Shown in pieces: positions 54,063-62,256 of a stretch of DNA of 64,000 bases. The notes beneath the pieces were generated by a model that was given only the letters and a program-made list of their open reading frames with translations, had not been told where the DNA came from and ran no database searches. How positions within the stretch are numbered: the stretch's first letter is position 1; the number at the start of each line of letters is the position of its first letter. The stretch is from an uncultured Lachnospiraceae bacterium. Lineage in GTDB: Bacteria > Bacillota > Clostridia > Lachnospirales > Lachnospiraceae. Position numbers and translations under genes: made by a program. The stretch is from contig CAJUPF010000006.1 of assembly GCA_910588565.1 (NCBI GenBank), positions 9,301 to 73,300 of the forward strand. The letters run 5' to 3'.

Positions 54063-54097
54063 AAATAAAAGAATAAAAATCACGGAGGATATAGGAA

Positions 54098-54460
54098 ATG
54101 ATTGAGAACAGAGCAGAGCAAAAAGAAGCATTGGAAACACTGATGGAGTTTAATGTCCGTCTGGTCAAAAACATGAATATTATTGTAAAAGAACTTGCCG
54201 GCGAACGCTTAGAAGACACGGATGCATTCCTAACTGACATCATCAATGCCATGAACTGGGAGATCCAGGTTATGAACGGCACCATGGAATTACTAAACGA
54301 AGATAAACCACGTATTGACAAAGAAGCTTTCAATGAAAAGGTGCAGACCTTAGGCAGCGCCATTGCCGCAAAAGACGACGCCAGGATGGCGGAAGCCTTT
54401 ACAGAACTTATCCCAGTATTTGAAGCTCTTGGAAAAGCGGCAGAAGAAGTAACCGCTTAA
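54098..54460 (+). CDS. Small helical protein of unknown function, heads the leg cluster
   Basis: A 120-residue acidic protein with no recognised family. The sequence is all helix: LMEFNVRLVKNMNIIVKELA, an Asp-rich turn, NAMNWEIQVMNGTMELLNED and a C-terminal Ala-rich helix. No signal peptide or membrane segment. A chaperone- or adaptor-like fold is possible, as the heptads resemble flagellar export chaperones, but this is a guess. It is four bases before legH and lies behind a sigma-28-like promoter. CGGAGGA precedes the ATG. Confidence 0.68.
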   Translation: MIENRAEQKEALETLMEFNVRLVKNMNIIVKELAGERLEDTDAFLTDIINAMNWEIQVMNGTMELLNEDKPRIDKEAFNEKVQTLGSAIAAKDDARMAEAFTELIPVFEALGKAAEEVTA

Positions 54461-54464
54461 CAGC

Positions 54465-55136
54465 ATGGAACAGTCTCTTATCTTAGTTGGTTCTGGCGGC
54501 TGTATGAGGGAAATTGTCTGGCAGATACAGGAATTCAATCAAATCAACCGACAGAACAGCCAGGCCAGAACCTGGGATATCACTGGCTATACAGATCTTA
54601 TCCCGCCGCAGTCCGGCACAGGAGAGCATATCGGAGGCCAGTTCATTCCTTATCTTGGGAATGATGATTATCTGTTGAATCAGACAACTCCGGTAAACGC
54701 GGCAATTTGCACGGGCAGTCCGTCTTTGCGGCGGAAAATTGCAGAAAAATTACAGAAGAACACGCAGATCCAGTTTCCAAACCTGATTCTGGGGAACACC
54801 AATATCTGCAGGGATATTCGGATAGGAACAGGCTGCATTATCAGCATGGACGCCAGGATTTCCACAAATGTGATTCTGGGAGATTTTGTTTTTCTGAATC
54901 TGGGAAGCGGAATCTGCCATGACGGGCGGATTGGGGATTTTGTAACCCTCAGCCCAGATGTGCGTCTGGCAGGAAATGTCACAATTGAAGATAATTGTGA
55001 TATCGGCCTTGGTACGAAGGTGATTCAGGGCGTGACCATAGGCCGGGATACGATTACCGGGGCAGGAAGCGTAGTGATAAACGATATTGCCGGAAACTGT
55101 ACGGTTGCGGGTGTTCCGGCAAAGAGAATCAGGTGA
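54465..55136 (+). CDS. legH: NeuD/PglD-type sugar O- or N-acetyltransferase (LegH-like)
   Basis: A 223-residue left-handed beta-helix acetyltransferase. The N-terminal Rossmann-like part (LILVGSGGCMREIVW) binds the sugar nucleotide. Hexapeptide repeats run from about residue 105 to 205 (NTNICRDIRIGTGCIIS, NVTIEDNCDIGLGTKVI, GAGSVVI). It resembles PglD and NeuD. In the Campylobacter pathway LegH acetylates the 4-amino group of the GDP-linked aminodideoxysugar. The catalytic His is not certain by eye (SGICHDGRI near residue 148 fits). Gene order supports LegH. Confidence 0.82.
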   Translation: MEQSLILVGSGGCMREIVWQIQEFNQINRQNSQARTWDITGYTDLIPPQSGTGEHIGGQFIPYLGNDDYLLNQTTPVNAAICTGSPSLRRKIAEKLQKNTQIQFPNLILGNTNICRDIRIGTGCIISMDARISTNVILGDFVFLNLGSGICHDGRIGDFVTLSPDVRLAGNVTIEDNCDIGLGTKVIQGVTIGRDTITGAGSVVINDIAGNCTVAGVPAKRIR

Positions 55137-55140
55137 AGAT

Positions 55141-56235
55141 ATGAGTATTATGATAATTGCGGAGGCAGGAGTAAACCATAATGGCAGCGCAGCGCTGGCC
55201 AGGCAGATGATCGACGCTGCAAAGGATGCGGGCGTGGATTATATTAAATTTCAGACCTTCATTCCCGAAAAACTGGTTTCAAAATTTGCAGCCAAAGCTG
55301 ACTATCAAAAAGAAATCCTCTCTAAGGATATCTCTGTGCCATGCAGCGGCAATAAGGAAACCCTTTCTAAGGAACCCTCTATGCCATGCGTCAGTAATAA
55401 GGAAATCCTCGCTGAAGATATGGAAAAAGCGGAAGAATCCCAGCTGGATATGCTTCGGAATCTGGCATTAACGCAGCAGGAATTTAAAGAACTGAAGCTT
55501 TATTGTGATAAAGTGGGAATCGGTTTTCTTTCCACGCCGTTTGACCTGCCAAGCATAGACTTTTTGCAGGAATTGGATATGGATTTCTGGAAAATTCCGT
55601 CCGGGGAAATTACAAATCTCCCTTATCTGGAAAAAATAGCGAATACGAAGCGAAAAACAGTTATGTCCACCGGAATGTGCAATATGCAGGAAATACAGGA
55701 TGCCATTACAGTCCTTGAGAAAAACGGAACTACAGATATTACACTTCTGCATTGCAATACGGAGTATCCCACACCTTTTTGTGATGTAAATCTTCGGGCA
55801 ATGGAACACATGAGAAGAGAATTGAAAAAGCCTGTAGGGTATTCGGATCATACGGTTGGAATTGAAGTCCCTATCGCTGCCGCGGCGCTTGGAGCAGTTG
55901 TTATTGAGAAGCATTTCACCCTGGATAAGACAATGGAAGGCCCGGATCACCGGGCAAGTCTGGAACCGGATGAACTAAAACAAATGACAAAAGCCATCCG
56001 TAACATCGAGAACAGCCTTGGAGACGGCATCAAAAAGCGGACAGCTTCTGAAGAGAAGAACTGTACTGCTGCTAGAAAAAGCATTGTCGCTGCATGTGAT
56101 ATTGCCAGAGGGGATATATTTTCAGAAAGTAACCTTGCAGTAAAACGCCCCGGAAACGGAATCAGCCCGATGAAATGGAAGGAAATTCTGGGTACAGCAG
56201 CGCAAAAGGATTATAAGGCGGATGAATTGATATGA
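55141..56235 (+). CDS. legI: N,N'-diacetyllegionaminate synthase (LegI, NeuB family)
   Basis: A 364-residue PEP-dependent synthase that condenses PEP with a diacetamido sugar. Barrel motifs: AEAGVNHNGS, YIKFQTF, LSTPFDLPS, WKIPSGEI, LLHCNTEYPTPF, GYSDHTVG and IEKHFTLD. The SAF domain is C-terminal. Between residues 57 and 97 there is an inserted 15-residue tandem repeat absent in usual family members. ATG 55141 is taken, not the frame start at 55087 within legH. It overlaps legG by ATGA. Confidence 0.9.
   Translation: MSIMIIAEAGVNHNGSAALARQMIDAAKDAGVDYIKFQTFIPEKLVSKFAAKADYQKEILSKDISVPCSGNKETLSKEPSMPCVSNKEILAEDMEKAEESQLDMLRNLALTQQEFKELKLYCDKVGIGFLSTPFDLPSIDFLQELDMDFWKIPSGEITNLPYLEKIANTKRKTVMSTGMCNMQEIQDAITVLEKNGTTDITLLHCNTEYPTPFCDVNLRAMEHMRRELKKPVGYSDHTVGIEVPIAAAALGAVVIEKHFTLDKTMEGPDHRASLEPDELKQMTKAIRNIENSLGDGIKKRTASEEKNCTAARKSIVAACDIARGDIFSESNLAVKRPGNGISPMKWKEILGTAAQKDYKADELI
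55309..55428 (+). repeat. 45-bp tandem repeat inside legI
   Basis: Period 45 bases: 55309-55353, 55354-55398 and a partial third from 55399. The units encode KEILSKDISVPCSGN, KETLSKEPSMPCVSN and KEILAEDME. The repeat keeps the frame and each full unit carries a Cys. Confidence 0.88.
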
Positions 56236-57389
56236 GAAAAATTGCCATTGTAACAGCAACAAGAGCGGAGTATGGGATTCTGCGGCCTCTTATCTTCCGT
56301 CTGAACGAAGAGAAGACATTTCAGGTACAGCTTTATGTAACCGGAACGCATTTATCACAGCAATATGGAAATACGCAGGAGGAAATTGTAAAAGACGGAT
56401 TGCGAATTTATAAAAAGATCCCCATATTGGAAGTGGGGAATACTCCGTTTGATATTTCTATTACCATGGCGAATGCACTGAGAGGATTTGCAGAAGCTTT
56501 TCGGTCAGACAGGCCGGATCTGCTGATATTACTGGGAGATCGGACGGAGATACTTGGAATTTGCTGTGCGGCTATGAATGAGAGAATCCCCATTGCTCAT
56601 CTGCATGGAGGAGAGCTGACGGAGGGTGCGGTAGACGACTGCGTCCGTCATGCCGTGACGAAGATGAGTTACCTGCATTTTGCGGCAGCAGAAGTTTACC
56701 GCCAGAGAATTATCCAGATGGGAGAATCGCCGGAGCGGGTATTTCATACCGGAGCCCTTGGCGTAGAAAATATTTTAAAAGTTCCGTTGTTAAGCGCATC
56801 GGAACTTTGTCAGGAAGTTGGCATTCCCAAAAACTGCAGGCTTGTAGTTGTTACATTCCACCCGGTTACACTGGAAGCCGGGGAAGCCAGACAACAGGTT
56901 CAGGAACTGATTTTAGCTATGAAGGCGAATCCGCAGTATTATTATCTGATTACAAAAGCCAATGCAGACGTCGGGGGACATCTTGTAAATGAATGCTTAG
57001 AACAGTTTGCAAAAGAGACAGAAGGCGCAAAACTTACAGCTTCCCTTGGAATGGTCCGCTATTTAAGCGCTGTCAGATACAGTGATTTTGTCCTTGGCAA
57101 TTCTTCCAGCGGCATTATCGAAGCGCCCGCTATGGGCACGCCGACAGTCAATATCGGAAACCGCCAGAAAGGCAGGCTGATGGCGGATACAATCGTTTCC
57201 TGCAAAAGCGCCCATGAGGAAATCACAGCGGCCATGCATACGGCAGCGCAGATGGAGCGCAGGAAATCAAAGTTGTATGGAGATGGACATACGTCAGAAA
57301 GAATTACCGCAATTTTGAAAGATTTCCTGGAAAATAATAAGATTAATCTGGAGAAGAAATTCTATTCGATTCAGGCGGAAGCCCTGTAG
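56232..57389 (+). CDS. legG: UDP/GDP-N,N'-diacetylbacillosamine-type 2-epimerase (LegG, NeuC family)
   Basis: A 385-residue hydrolysing 2-epimerase that releases the 6-deoxy-diacetamido-mannose used by LegI. The N-terminus IAIVTATRAEYGILRPLIF (about residues 3-21) and LLGDRTEILGICCAAMNERI are the NeuC hallmarks. The second Rossmann domain ends LGNSSSGIIEAPAMGTPTVN. Length is normal. ATGA overlap with legI couples translation. The nucleotide (GDP or UDP) is not readable, but ptmE downstream points to GDP. Confidence 0.92.
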   Translation: MRKIAIVTATRAEYGILRPLIFRLNEEKTFQVQLYVTGTHLSQQYGNTQEEIVKDGLRIYKKIPILEVGNTPFDISITMANALRGFAEAFRSDRPDLLILLGDRTEILGICCAAMNERIPIAHLHGGELTEGAVDDCVRHAVTKMSYLHFAAAEVYRQRIIQMGESPERVFHTGALGVENILKVPLLSASELCQEVGIPKNCRLVVVTFHPVTLEAGEARQQVQELILAMKANPQYYYLITKANADVGGHLVNECLEQFAKETEGAKLTASLGMVRYLSAVRYSDFVLGNSSSGIIEAPAMGTPTVNIGNRQKGRLMADTIVSCKSAHEEITAAMHTAAQMERRKSKLYGDGHTSERITAILKDFLENNKINLEKKFYSIQAEAL

Positions 57390-57423
57390 TTATTAAAAAA
57401 TAATCGTCTACTCTGGAGGCAGT

Positions 57424-58119
57424 ATGAAATCAATTGCAATTATCCCCGCCCGAAGCGGTTCAAAAGGTCTGAGGGATAAAAATATCAAAGAATTAAATGG
57501 AAAACCCATGATGGCGTACACCATTGAAGCAGCTGTGCAGTCAAAGCTGTTTGACTGCGTGCATGTATCTACAGACAGTGAAATATATGCGGATATCGCA
57601 AAATCCTATGGAGCAGACGTTCCATTTCTGCGGGAAGAATCGCTTTCGGCAGATACGGCAAGTACCTGGGATGCATTGCGGTACGTTTTGCAGAAATATA
57701 AGGAAGCCGGACAGACCTTTGATTTGGTAACACTCCTGCAGCCAACCTCCCCCTTACGGGATGCGCAGGATATCCAGAAAGCTTTTCAGATTTTCCGGGA
57801 AAAAGACGCAGACGCGGTGATTAGCGTCTGCCAGATGGAGCATTCCATGCAGATTTGCAATACCCTGGATGAAACGCAATCCATGCATGGCTTTCTGGAC
57901 AGCAACAAAATCGGCCCCAGGCAGGCGCTTTCCAGATATTACCGTATTAACGGGGCGATCTATATCCAGCGCACACGGATGCTGCTTGCAAAAGAGAATT
58001 TATACAATGAAAAATCCTATGCGTATGTGATGGACAAACTGCATTCGATTGATATTGATGACGGGATTGATTTTAAGATGGCAGAGGCGGCAATGGAATG
58101 GATGGGAGTAATGGAATGA
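57424..58119 (+). CDS. legF: CMP-legionaminate synthetase (LegF, NeuA family)
   Basis: A 231-residue cytidylyltransferase activating the nonulosonic acid with CTP. IAIIPARSGSKGLRDKNI (about residues 4-21) is the CTP loop, VSTDSEIYADIAKSYGAD the middle motif and LLQPTSPLRDAQDI the sugar-side motif. IDIDDGIDFKMAEAAM closes the domain. The product is the CMP-sugar donor used by Maf-type transferases. GGAGGCAGT precedes the ATG. Confidence 0.92.
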   Translation: MKSIAIIPARSGSKGLRDKNIKELNGKPMMAYTIEAAVQSKLFDCVHVSTDSEIYADIAKSYGADVPFLREESLSADTASTWDALRYVLQKYKEAGQTFDLVTLLQPTSPLRDAQDIQKAFQIFREKDADAVISVCQMEHSMQICNTLDETQSMHGFLDSNKIGPRQALSRYYRINGAIYIQRTRMLLAKENLYNEKSYAYVMDKLHSIDIDDGIDFKMAEAAMEWMGVME

Positions 58120-58162
58120 TTTAGAAAGGATAACGGATAATTGCAGGCAAGGAGGTTGCTTT

Positions 58163-59236
58163 ATGAAAGCCGAACAGTTAAAATTATTTTTAGCATCCCC
58201 TGAAAGTACTGTTGTAGAAGCGATGCAGCAGATCGACAGTAATGCCAGGGGTCTTTTGTTTGTTGTGGATGAAAACCGGAAATTATCCGGCGTTCTGACG
58301 GATGGAGATATCCGCCGGTGGCTGATCAAAACCGGGAATCTGCAGGCAGATATAGAACGCATGATGAACCGCAGCCCCAAAGCGCTTTATCATACGGAAC
58401 GCTCTGCTGCAAAAGAATATATGGTAAAACAGAAGATTACAGCTGTGCCGATTGTAAGCGCGGAAGGGATTGTTTCTGATATTATTTTTCAGGAGACAAA
58501 AGAGGAAGACGTGCCAAAGCATAAAGAAAAACTGCGGGATGTTTCTGTGGTGGTTATGGCGGGCGGCAAGGGAACCAGGCTCTATCCCTACACCAAAATT
58601 TTGCCCAAACCGCTGATTCCGATCGGCGATATCCCGATTATGGAACGTATTATTGATAATTTCAGGGATTATGGGATCAAAGATTTTTACGCTACGGTGA
58701 ATTACAGGAAAAATATGATCAAAACGTATTTTTCCGAATTGACGGCTGACTATACGATATGTTATGTGGAAGAGGATAAACCGTTGGGTACGGCCGGCAG
58801 CCTGCGGCTGTTGGAAAAGGAATTTGATACCCCTTTTATTGTGACAAACTGTGATATTTTAATCCATGCGGATTATGAGGATATCTACCGTTACCACAGA
58901 GCGTCCGGCAATGAAATGACAATCGTAACTGCATTGAAAAATATCGAAGTTCCTTATGGCGTGGTACATTCCAAAGAAAATGGATCGATCGAAAGAATGG
59001 AAGAAAAACCCAGGTTATCCTATTTTGTCAATACCGGAATGTATATCCTGAATCCGGATTTGCGGGATGAGATACCAGAGGATACGTTTTTCCATATGAC
59101 AGATTTGGCGGATACACTTTTGAAACAGAACCGTAAACTTGGAATGTATCCCATCAGTGAAGATTCTTTTCTGGATATGGGTGAATTTGAAGAAATGCGG
59201 CGTATGGAACAGAAGCTGAATCTGAAGTCGGAATGA
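58163..59236 (+). CDS. ptmE: CBS-domain sugar nucleotidyltransferase (PtmE-like)
   Basis: A 357-residue fusion of a CBS pair (residues about 1-120, GVLTDGDIRRWLIK) and a sugar-1-phosphate nucleotidyltransferase (VVMAGGKGTRLYPYTKILPK, IVTNCDILI, FVNTGMYILNPDL). PtmE in Campylobacter makes GDP-glucosamine, the entry sugar of the legionaminic path; the same layout supports that assignment. The CBS part may sense nucleotides. AAGGAGG precedes the ATG. PtmA and PtmF homologues are not seen in the window. Confidence 0.87.
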   Translation: MKAEQLKLFLASPESTVVEAMQQIDSNARGLLFVVDENRKLSGVLTDGDIRRWLIKTGNLQADIERMMNRSPKALYHTERSAAKEYMVKQKITAVPIVSAEGIVSDIIFQETKEEDVPKHKEKLRDVSVVVMAGGKGTRLYPYTKILPKPLIPIGDIPIMERIIDNFRDYGIKDFYATVNYRKNMIKTYFSELTADYTICYVEEDKPLGTAGSLRLLEKEFDTPFIVTNCDILIHADYEDIYRYHRASGNEMTIVTALKNIEVPYGVVHSKENGSIERMEEKPRLSYFVNTGMYILNPDLRDEIPEDTFFHMTDLADTLLKQNRKLGMYPISEDSFLDMGEFEEMRRMEQKLNLKSE

Positions 59237-59258
59237 AATGGAAGTAAGGAGGTTTCCT

Positions 59259-60239
59259 ATGAAAAAAGTACTTGTAACAGGCGCAGATGGGTTTATCGGA
59301 AGCCATCTGACGGAGAGCCTGCTGGAAAAAGGCTATGATGTAAAAGCCTTTGTTTATTATAATTCTTTTAATACATGGGGCTGGCTGGACACGTTTCCCA
59401 AAGAAAAATTAGATCAAATTGAAATTTTCCCGGGAGATATCCGAGATCCGAATGGTGTGCGGGAAGCAATGAAAGGCGTGGATGCGGTATTTCATCTTGC
59501 CGCGTTAATAGCAATCCCCTTTAGCTATCATTCGCCGGATTCTTATGTAGATACTAACATCAAAGGCACGTTAAATGTGCTGCAGGCAGCCAGGGATTTA
59601 GAGACAGAACGCGTTTTGGTGACGTCTACCTCAGAAGTCTACGGAACGGCGCAGTATGTCCCCATTGATGAAAAACATCCTTACCAGGGCCAGTCTCCGT
59701 ATTCGGCTACCAAAATCGGGGCGGATCGTCTGACGGAGAGTTTTTACCGCAGCTTTAATCTCCCGGTATCCATTGTAAGGCCTTTTAATACCTTTGGGCC
59801 AAGGCAGTCTGCAAGGGCTGTTATTCCCACAATTATTACGCAGCTCCTGGATGGAAAAGAAGAGATTCAACTAGGTTCTCTGACGCCGACAAGGGATTTT
59901 AATTATGTCAAAGATACCGCGGCAGGCTTTCTTGCAATTGCAGAATCGGATAAAACTATAGGGCAGGAAATCAATATTGCTACGCAGCAGGAGATTTCCA
60001 TTGGGGATCTGGCGGCTGAAATTATATCCCAGATCAATCCTTCTGCCAGAATTATCTGCGACGAGCAGCGGCTGCGCCCGGAAAAGAGCGAGGTAAACCG
60101 TCTGCTGGGCTCCAATGCCAAACTAAAAGAGCTGACAGACTGGAGGCAGAGTTATACCTTTGCACAGGGGATTGCCGAAACAATTGCCTGGCTCCGCCAG
60201 AATATGAGCGCTTATAAAGCCGATATTTACAATGTATAG
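59259..60239 (+). CDS. legB: GDP-GlcNAc-type 4,6-dehydratase (LegB)
   Basis: A 326-residue SDR that makes the 4-keto-6-deoxy intermediate. VLVTGADGFIGSHLTESLL binds NAD, TSTSEVYGTAQYVPI supplies the Thr/Ser and acid region, and YSATKIGADRL is the YxxxK pair (about 147-157). RPFNTFGPRQSARAVIP is typical of this dehydratase subgroup. AAGGAGG places the start at ATG 59259, not the frame start 59238. It sits between ptmE and legC. Confidence 0.9.
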   Translation: MKKVLVTGADGFIGSHLTESLLEKGYDVKAFVYYNSFNTWGWLDTFPKEKLDQIEIFPGDIRDPNGVREAMKGVDAVFHLAALIAIPFSYHSPDSYVDTNIKGTLNVLQAARDLETERVLVTSTSEVYGTAQYVPIDEKHPYQGQSPYSATKIGADRLTESFYRSFNLPVSIVRPFNTFGPRQSARAVIPTIITQLLDGKEEIQLGSLTPTRDFNYVKDTAAGFLAIAESDKTIGQEINIATQQEISIGDLAAEIISQINPSARIICDEQRLRPEKSEVNRLLGSNAKLKELTDWRQSYTFAQGIAETIAWLRQNMSAYKADIYNV

Positions 60240-60251
60240 AGGAGAAAACCC

Positions 60252-61433
60252 ATGGCACGATTTATTCCATTGTCCATTCCCAACTTTGAGGGAAATGAAA
60301 AGAAATATGTAGAAGACGCGCTGGCACAGGGCTGGGTGTCCACAGGGGGAGCTTACATTACACAGCTGGAAAAGCAGCTGGCAGGATATCTGCATGTCCC
60401 CAAAGCCGCAGCCTGCCAGAGTGGTACCGCTGGGCTGCATCTGTCTTTGATCGAGTGCGGCGTAACGCCTGGGGATCTGGTTATTGTCCCGGCGCTGACC
60501 TTTATTGCGGCAGTCAATCCGGTGCGGTATCAGTTTGCGGAACCGGTGTTTATGGACTGTGACGACAGCTTATGTATCGACCCGGAAAAACTGCGCCGTT
60601 TTTGTGAAAACGAGTGTGAGCAAAAGCAGGGAGAGCTGATTCACAAAGCGAGCGGCAGGCCGGTAAAAGCGATAATTGTGGTTCATGTATTTGGCAATCT
60701 GGCGGATATGGAACAGATTATGGAAATTGCGGCGAAGTTTCATCTAAAGGTTATTGAGGATGCGACAGAAGCGCTGGGGAGCCGGTATACCGAGGGTCCC
60801 TATGCGGGGAAATTTGCAGGTACAATCGGTGATTTTGGCGCGTATTCATTTAATGGCAATAAGATTATTACGACAGGCGGAGGCGGGGCTGTGACGGCCA
60901 GAGAGGAAGAGACGGTGGCGCATATGCAGTATTTGTCTACACAGGCAAAGGATGATCCGCTGTTTTATATCCACGATGAAGTGGGATACAACTACCGTAT
61001 GACAAATCTGCAGGCCGCGCTGGGAGCCGCCCAGCTGGAGGAGCTGGATACGTTTATCGCAAGGAAACACAGCAATTATGAGTTGTACCAAAAACTGTTT
61101 GCTGATTTTCCTGCCGGAAAACTGCTGGGATTCCGCCAGGGAACCTGGTCAAACCAATGGTTCTATTCCCTGGAACTGAAGATGGATCGTCTTACCTGTA
61201 CCTTAAAAGAGCTGATAGCGTCCATTCAGAATGACGGCGTGCAGACCAGGGCTGTCTGGGGACTGATTCATGAGCAGCGTCCATACCGGCAATATGTGGC
61301 ATATGAAATAGAGCGGGCGCCTTATTACAGCGCCTGTATTTTGAATATCCCATGCAGTACGCAGCTGACAAAAGAAGATATCTCGTATGCGGCAAAGATA
61401 ATCAAGGGCTGTATTATTTCCCGTATGATGTAG
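60252..61433 (+). CDS. legC: Sugar 4-aminotransferase (LegC)
   Basis: A 393-residue DegT-type PLP enzyme. It aminates C-4 of the LegB product. The PLP lysine is Lys204 in AYSFNGNKIITTGGGG, and VIEDATEALGSRY carries the ring-binding Asp. The start IPLSIPNFEGNEKKYVEDAL and QGWVSTGG match the LegC/PseC/PglE group. It ends the leg operon. AGGAGAA lies upstream of the ATG. No terminator is clear in the 228 bases after it. Confidence 0.9.
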   Translation: MARFIPLSIPNFEGNEKKYVEDALAQGWVSTGGAYITQLEKQLAGYLHVPKAAACQSGTAGLHLSLIECGVTPGDLVIVPALTFIAAVNPVRYQFAEPVFMDCDDSLCIDPEKLRRFCENECEQKQGELIHKASGRPVKAIIVVHVFGNLADMEQIMEIAAKFHLKVIEDATEALGSRYTEGPYAGKFAGTIGDFGAYSFNGNKIITTGGGGAVTAREEETVAHMQYLSTQAKDDPLFYIHDEVGYNYRMTNLQAALGAAQLEELDTFIARKHSNYELYQKLFADFPAGKLLGFRQGTWSNQWFYSLELKMDRLTCTLKELIASIQNDGVQTRAVWGLIHEQRPYRQYVAYEIERAPYYSACILNIPCSTQLTKEDISYAAKIIKGCIISRMM

Positions 61434-61590
61434 AACGTTGTGTTTATAACCATTCAGGTTGTTGCAAGAGGAAAGCTTTAGAAACGGACGTGGATTTTTT
61501 TCAGGTAAGCAGGAAATCTGGCGCAGCCATTATAGTAAGAAAGATATGGGGAGCAGATTCTGCTAAAAGTGTAAAAAATTCTTGGAAATA

Positions 61591-61650
61591 CCATATATGA
61601 AACTATTTAGCATTTCAAAGAGTGTAATATTAGTTTATAACCATATATGG
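61591..61650 (+). promoter_or_regulatory. Promoter and paired palindromes of the XRE gene
   Basis: TTTCAA (61613-61618), 17-base spacer, TATAAC (61636-61641) make a plausible sigma-A promoter. CCATATATGG (61641-61650) is a perfect palindrome just downstream of the -10, and a 9/10 copy, CCATATATGA, lies exactly 50 bases upstream (61591-61600). This is the layout of autorepression by the gene that follows. The stretch 61434-61590 shows nothing else. Confidence 0.5.
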
Positions 61651-61661
61651 AAGGAAAATCA

Positions 61662-61904
61662 ATGAGCGTACAAATGAGATTGTCCAAAAGAATTGAATAT
61701 CTTTGTAAAAAAGAGGGTATTTCGTATTACGAATTATCATACAAATCGGCAGTTCCACTGACAACTTTAATGCACATTATCAACTGTTCCACGAAAAATC
61801 CAGGTATTTTTACGATTATAAAGGTATGCAATGGACTGAATATAACGGTAAAAGATTTTTTCGATTCCAGTGAATTTATTGATATTGAGTATGAACTGGA
61901 ATAA
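61662..61904 (+). CDS. XRE-family transcriptional regulator
   Basis: An 80-residue helix-turn-helix protein, little more than the DNA-binding domain. RLSKRIEYLCKKEGISYYELS, then KSAVPLTTLMHIINCS form the HTH, and FTIIKVCNGLNITVKDFFDS closes the five-helix fold. ATG 61662 with GGAAGGA is chosen over ATG 61647, which lies inside the palindrome and near the predicted transcription start. Targets are unknown; its own promoter is the likely one. It may be from a mobile element. Confidence 0.83.
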   Translation: MSVQMRLSKRIEYLCKKEGISYYELSYKSAVPLTTLMHIINCSTKNPGIFTIIKVCNGLNITVKDFFDSSEFIDIEYELE

Positions 61905-62083
61905 ATGGTTGCCGGGTATGTTGCTGAATGTTGTGTCTGTGCCAGACATTGTGAATATTTTAACATTGTTACAGGTCATATATTTATAACTTAAGATTCT
62001 TCTGCAAGATGACAAGAGGGCTGGCGTGGGTGTGAAATGTAACCCGCGTGTCCTCTCTCTGACTGTGCGGTGGAACTCTTTGG

Positions 62084-62112
62084 TTGACTTTATGCCGGAT
62101 GGCTGTTATAAT
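62084..62112 (+). promoter_or_regulatory. Sigma-A promoter of thiT
   Basis: TTGACT (62084-62089), 17-base spacer, TATAAT (62107-62112), one mismatch to consensus. It stands just ahead of the TPP riboswitch. The 61905-62083 stretch before it holds only a weak hairpin. Confidence 0.87.
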
Positions 62113-62136
62113 CACAGCCGGATGAAAACAGAATAT

Positions 62137-62220
62137 TCTGCTAGGGGTGCCATTTGGCTGAGAGATATTTATCAACCCTCACAACTTGATCCGGTCTGTA
62201 CCGGCGTAAGGAAGCGATAA
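62137..62220 (+). promoter_or_regulatory. TPP riboswitch (THI element)
   Basis: The aptamer shows the conserved GGGGTGC (62144-62150), GGCTGAGAG (62156-62164), ACCCTC at about 62175, AACTTGATCC (62183-62192) and CCGGCGTAAGGAAGC after. These are the thi-box elements J2/3 and J4/5. Thiamine pyrophosphate binding is expected to lower thiT expression. Confidence 0.93.
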
Positions 62221-62221
62221 A

Positions 62222-62256
62222 ACCGCCTGGCAGGAAGAAGCGCAGGAGGTTTTTTT
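62222..62256 (+). terminator. Riboswitch expression hairpin overlapping thiT Shine-Dalgarno
   Basis: ACCGCCTG (62222-62229) pairs with CAGGAGGT (62243-62250), one G-A mismatch, then seven T. The right arm is the thiT Shine-Dalgarno site. When formed it could both end transcription and hide the start. Confidence 0.75.

Noticed and set aside
60215..60232. GCCGATAT near the legB end
   Set aside because: No -35 TAAA at the right distance; it is coding sequence and legC follows in the same operon.
61352..61600. 82-codon frame after legC
   Set aside because: Overlaps the legC end out of frame; no ribosome site and no recognisable content.
61934..61948. TGTCTG-TGC-CAGACA hairpin after the XRE gene as a terminator
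   Set aside because: The stem is short and the following bases are not a run of T; left out as too weak.
62026..62220. 64-codon frame across the thiT promoter and riboswitch
   Set aside because: Covered by a clear sigma-A promoter and TPP aptamer.
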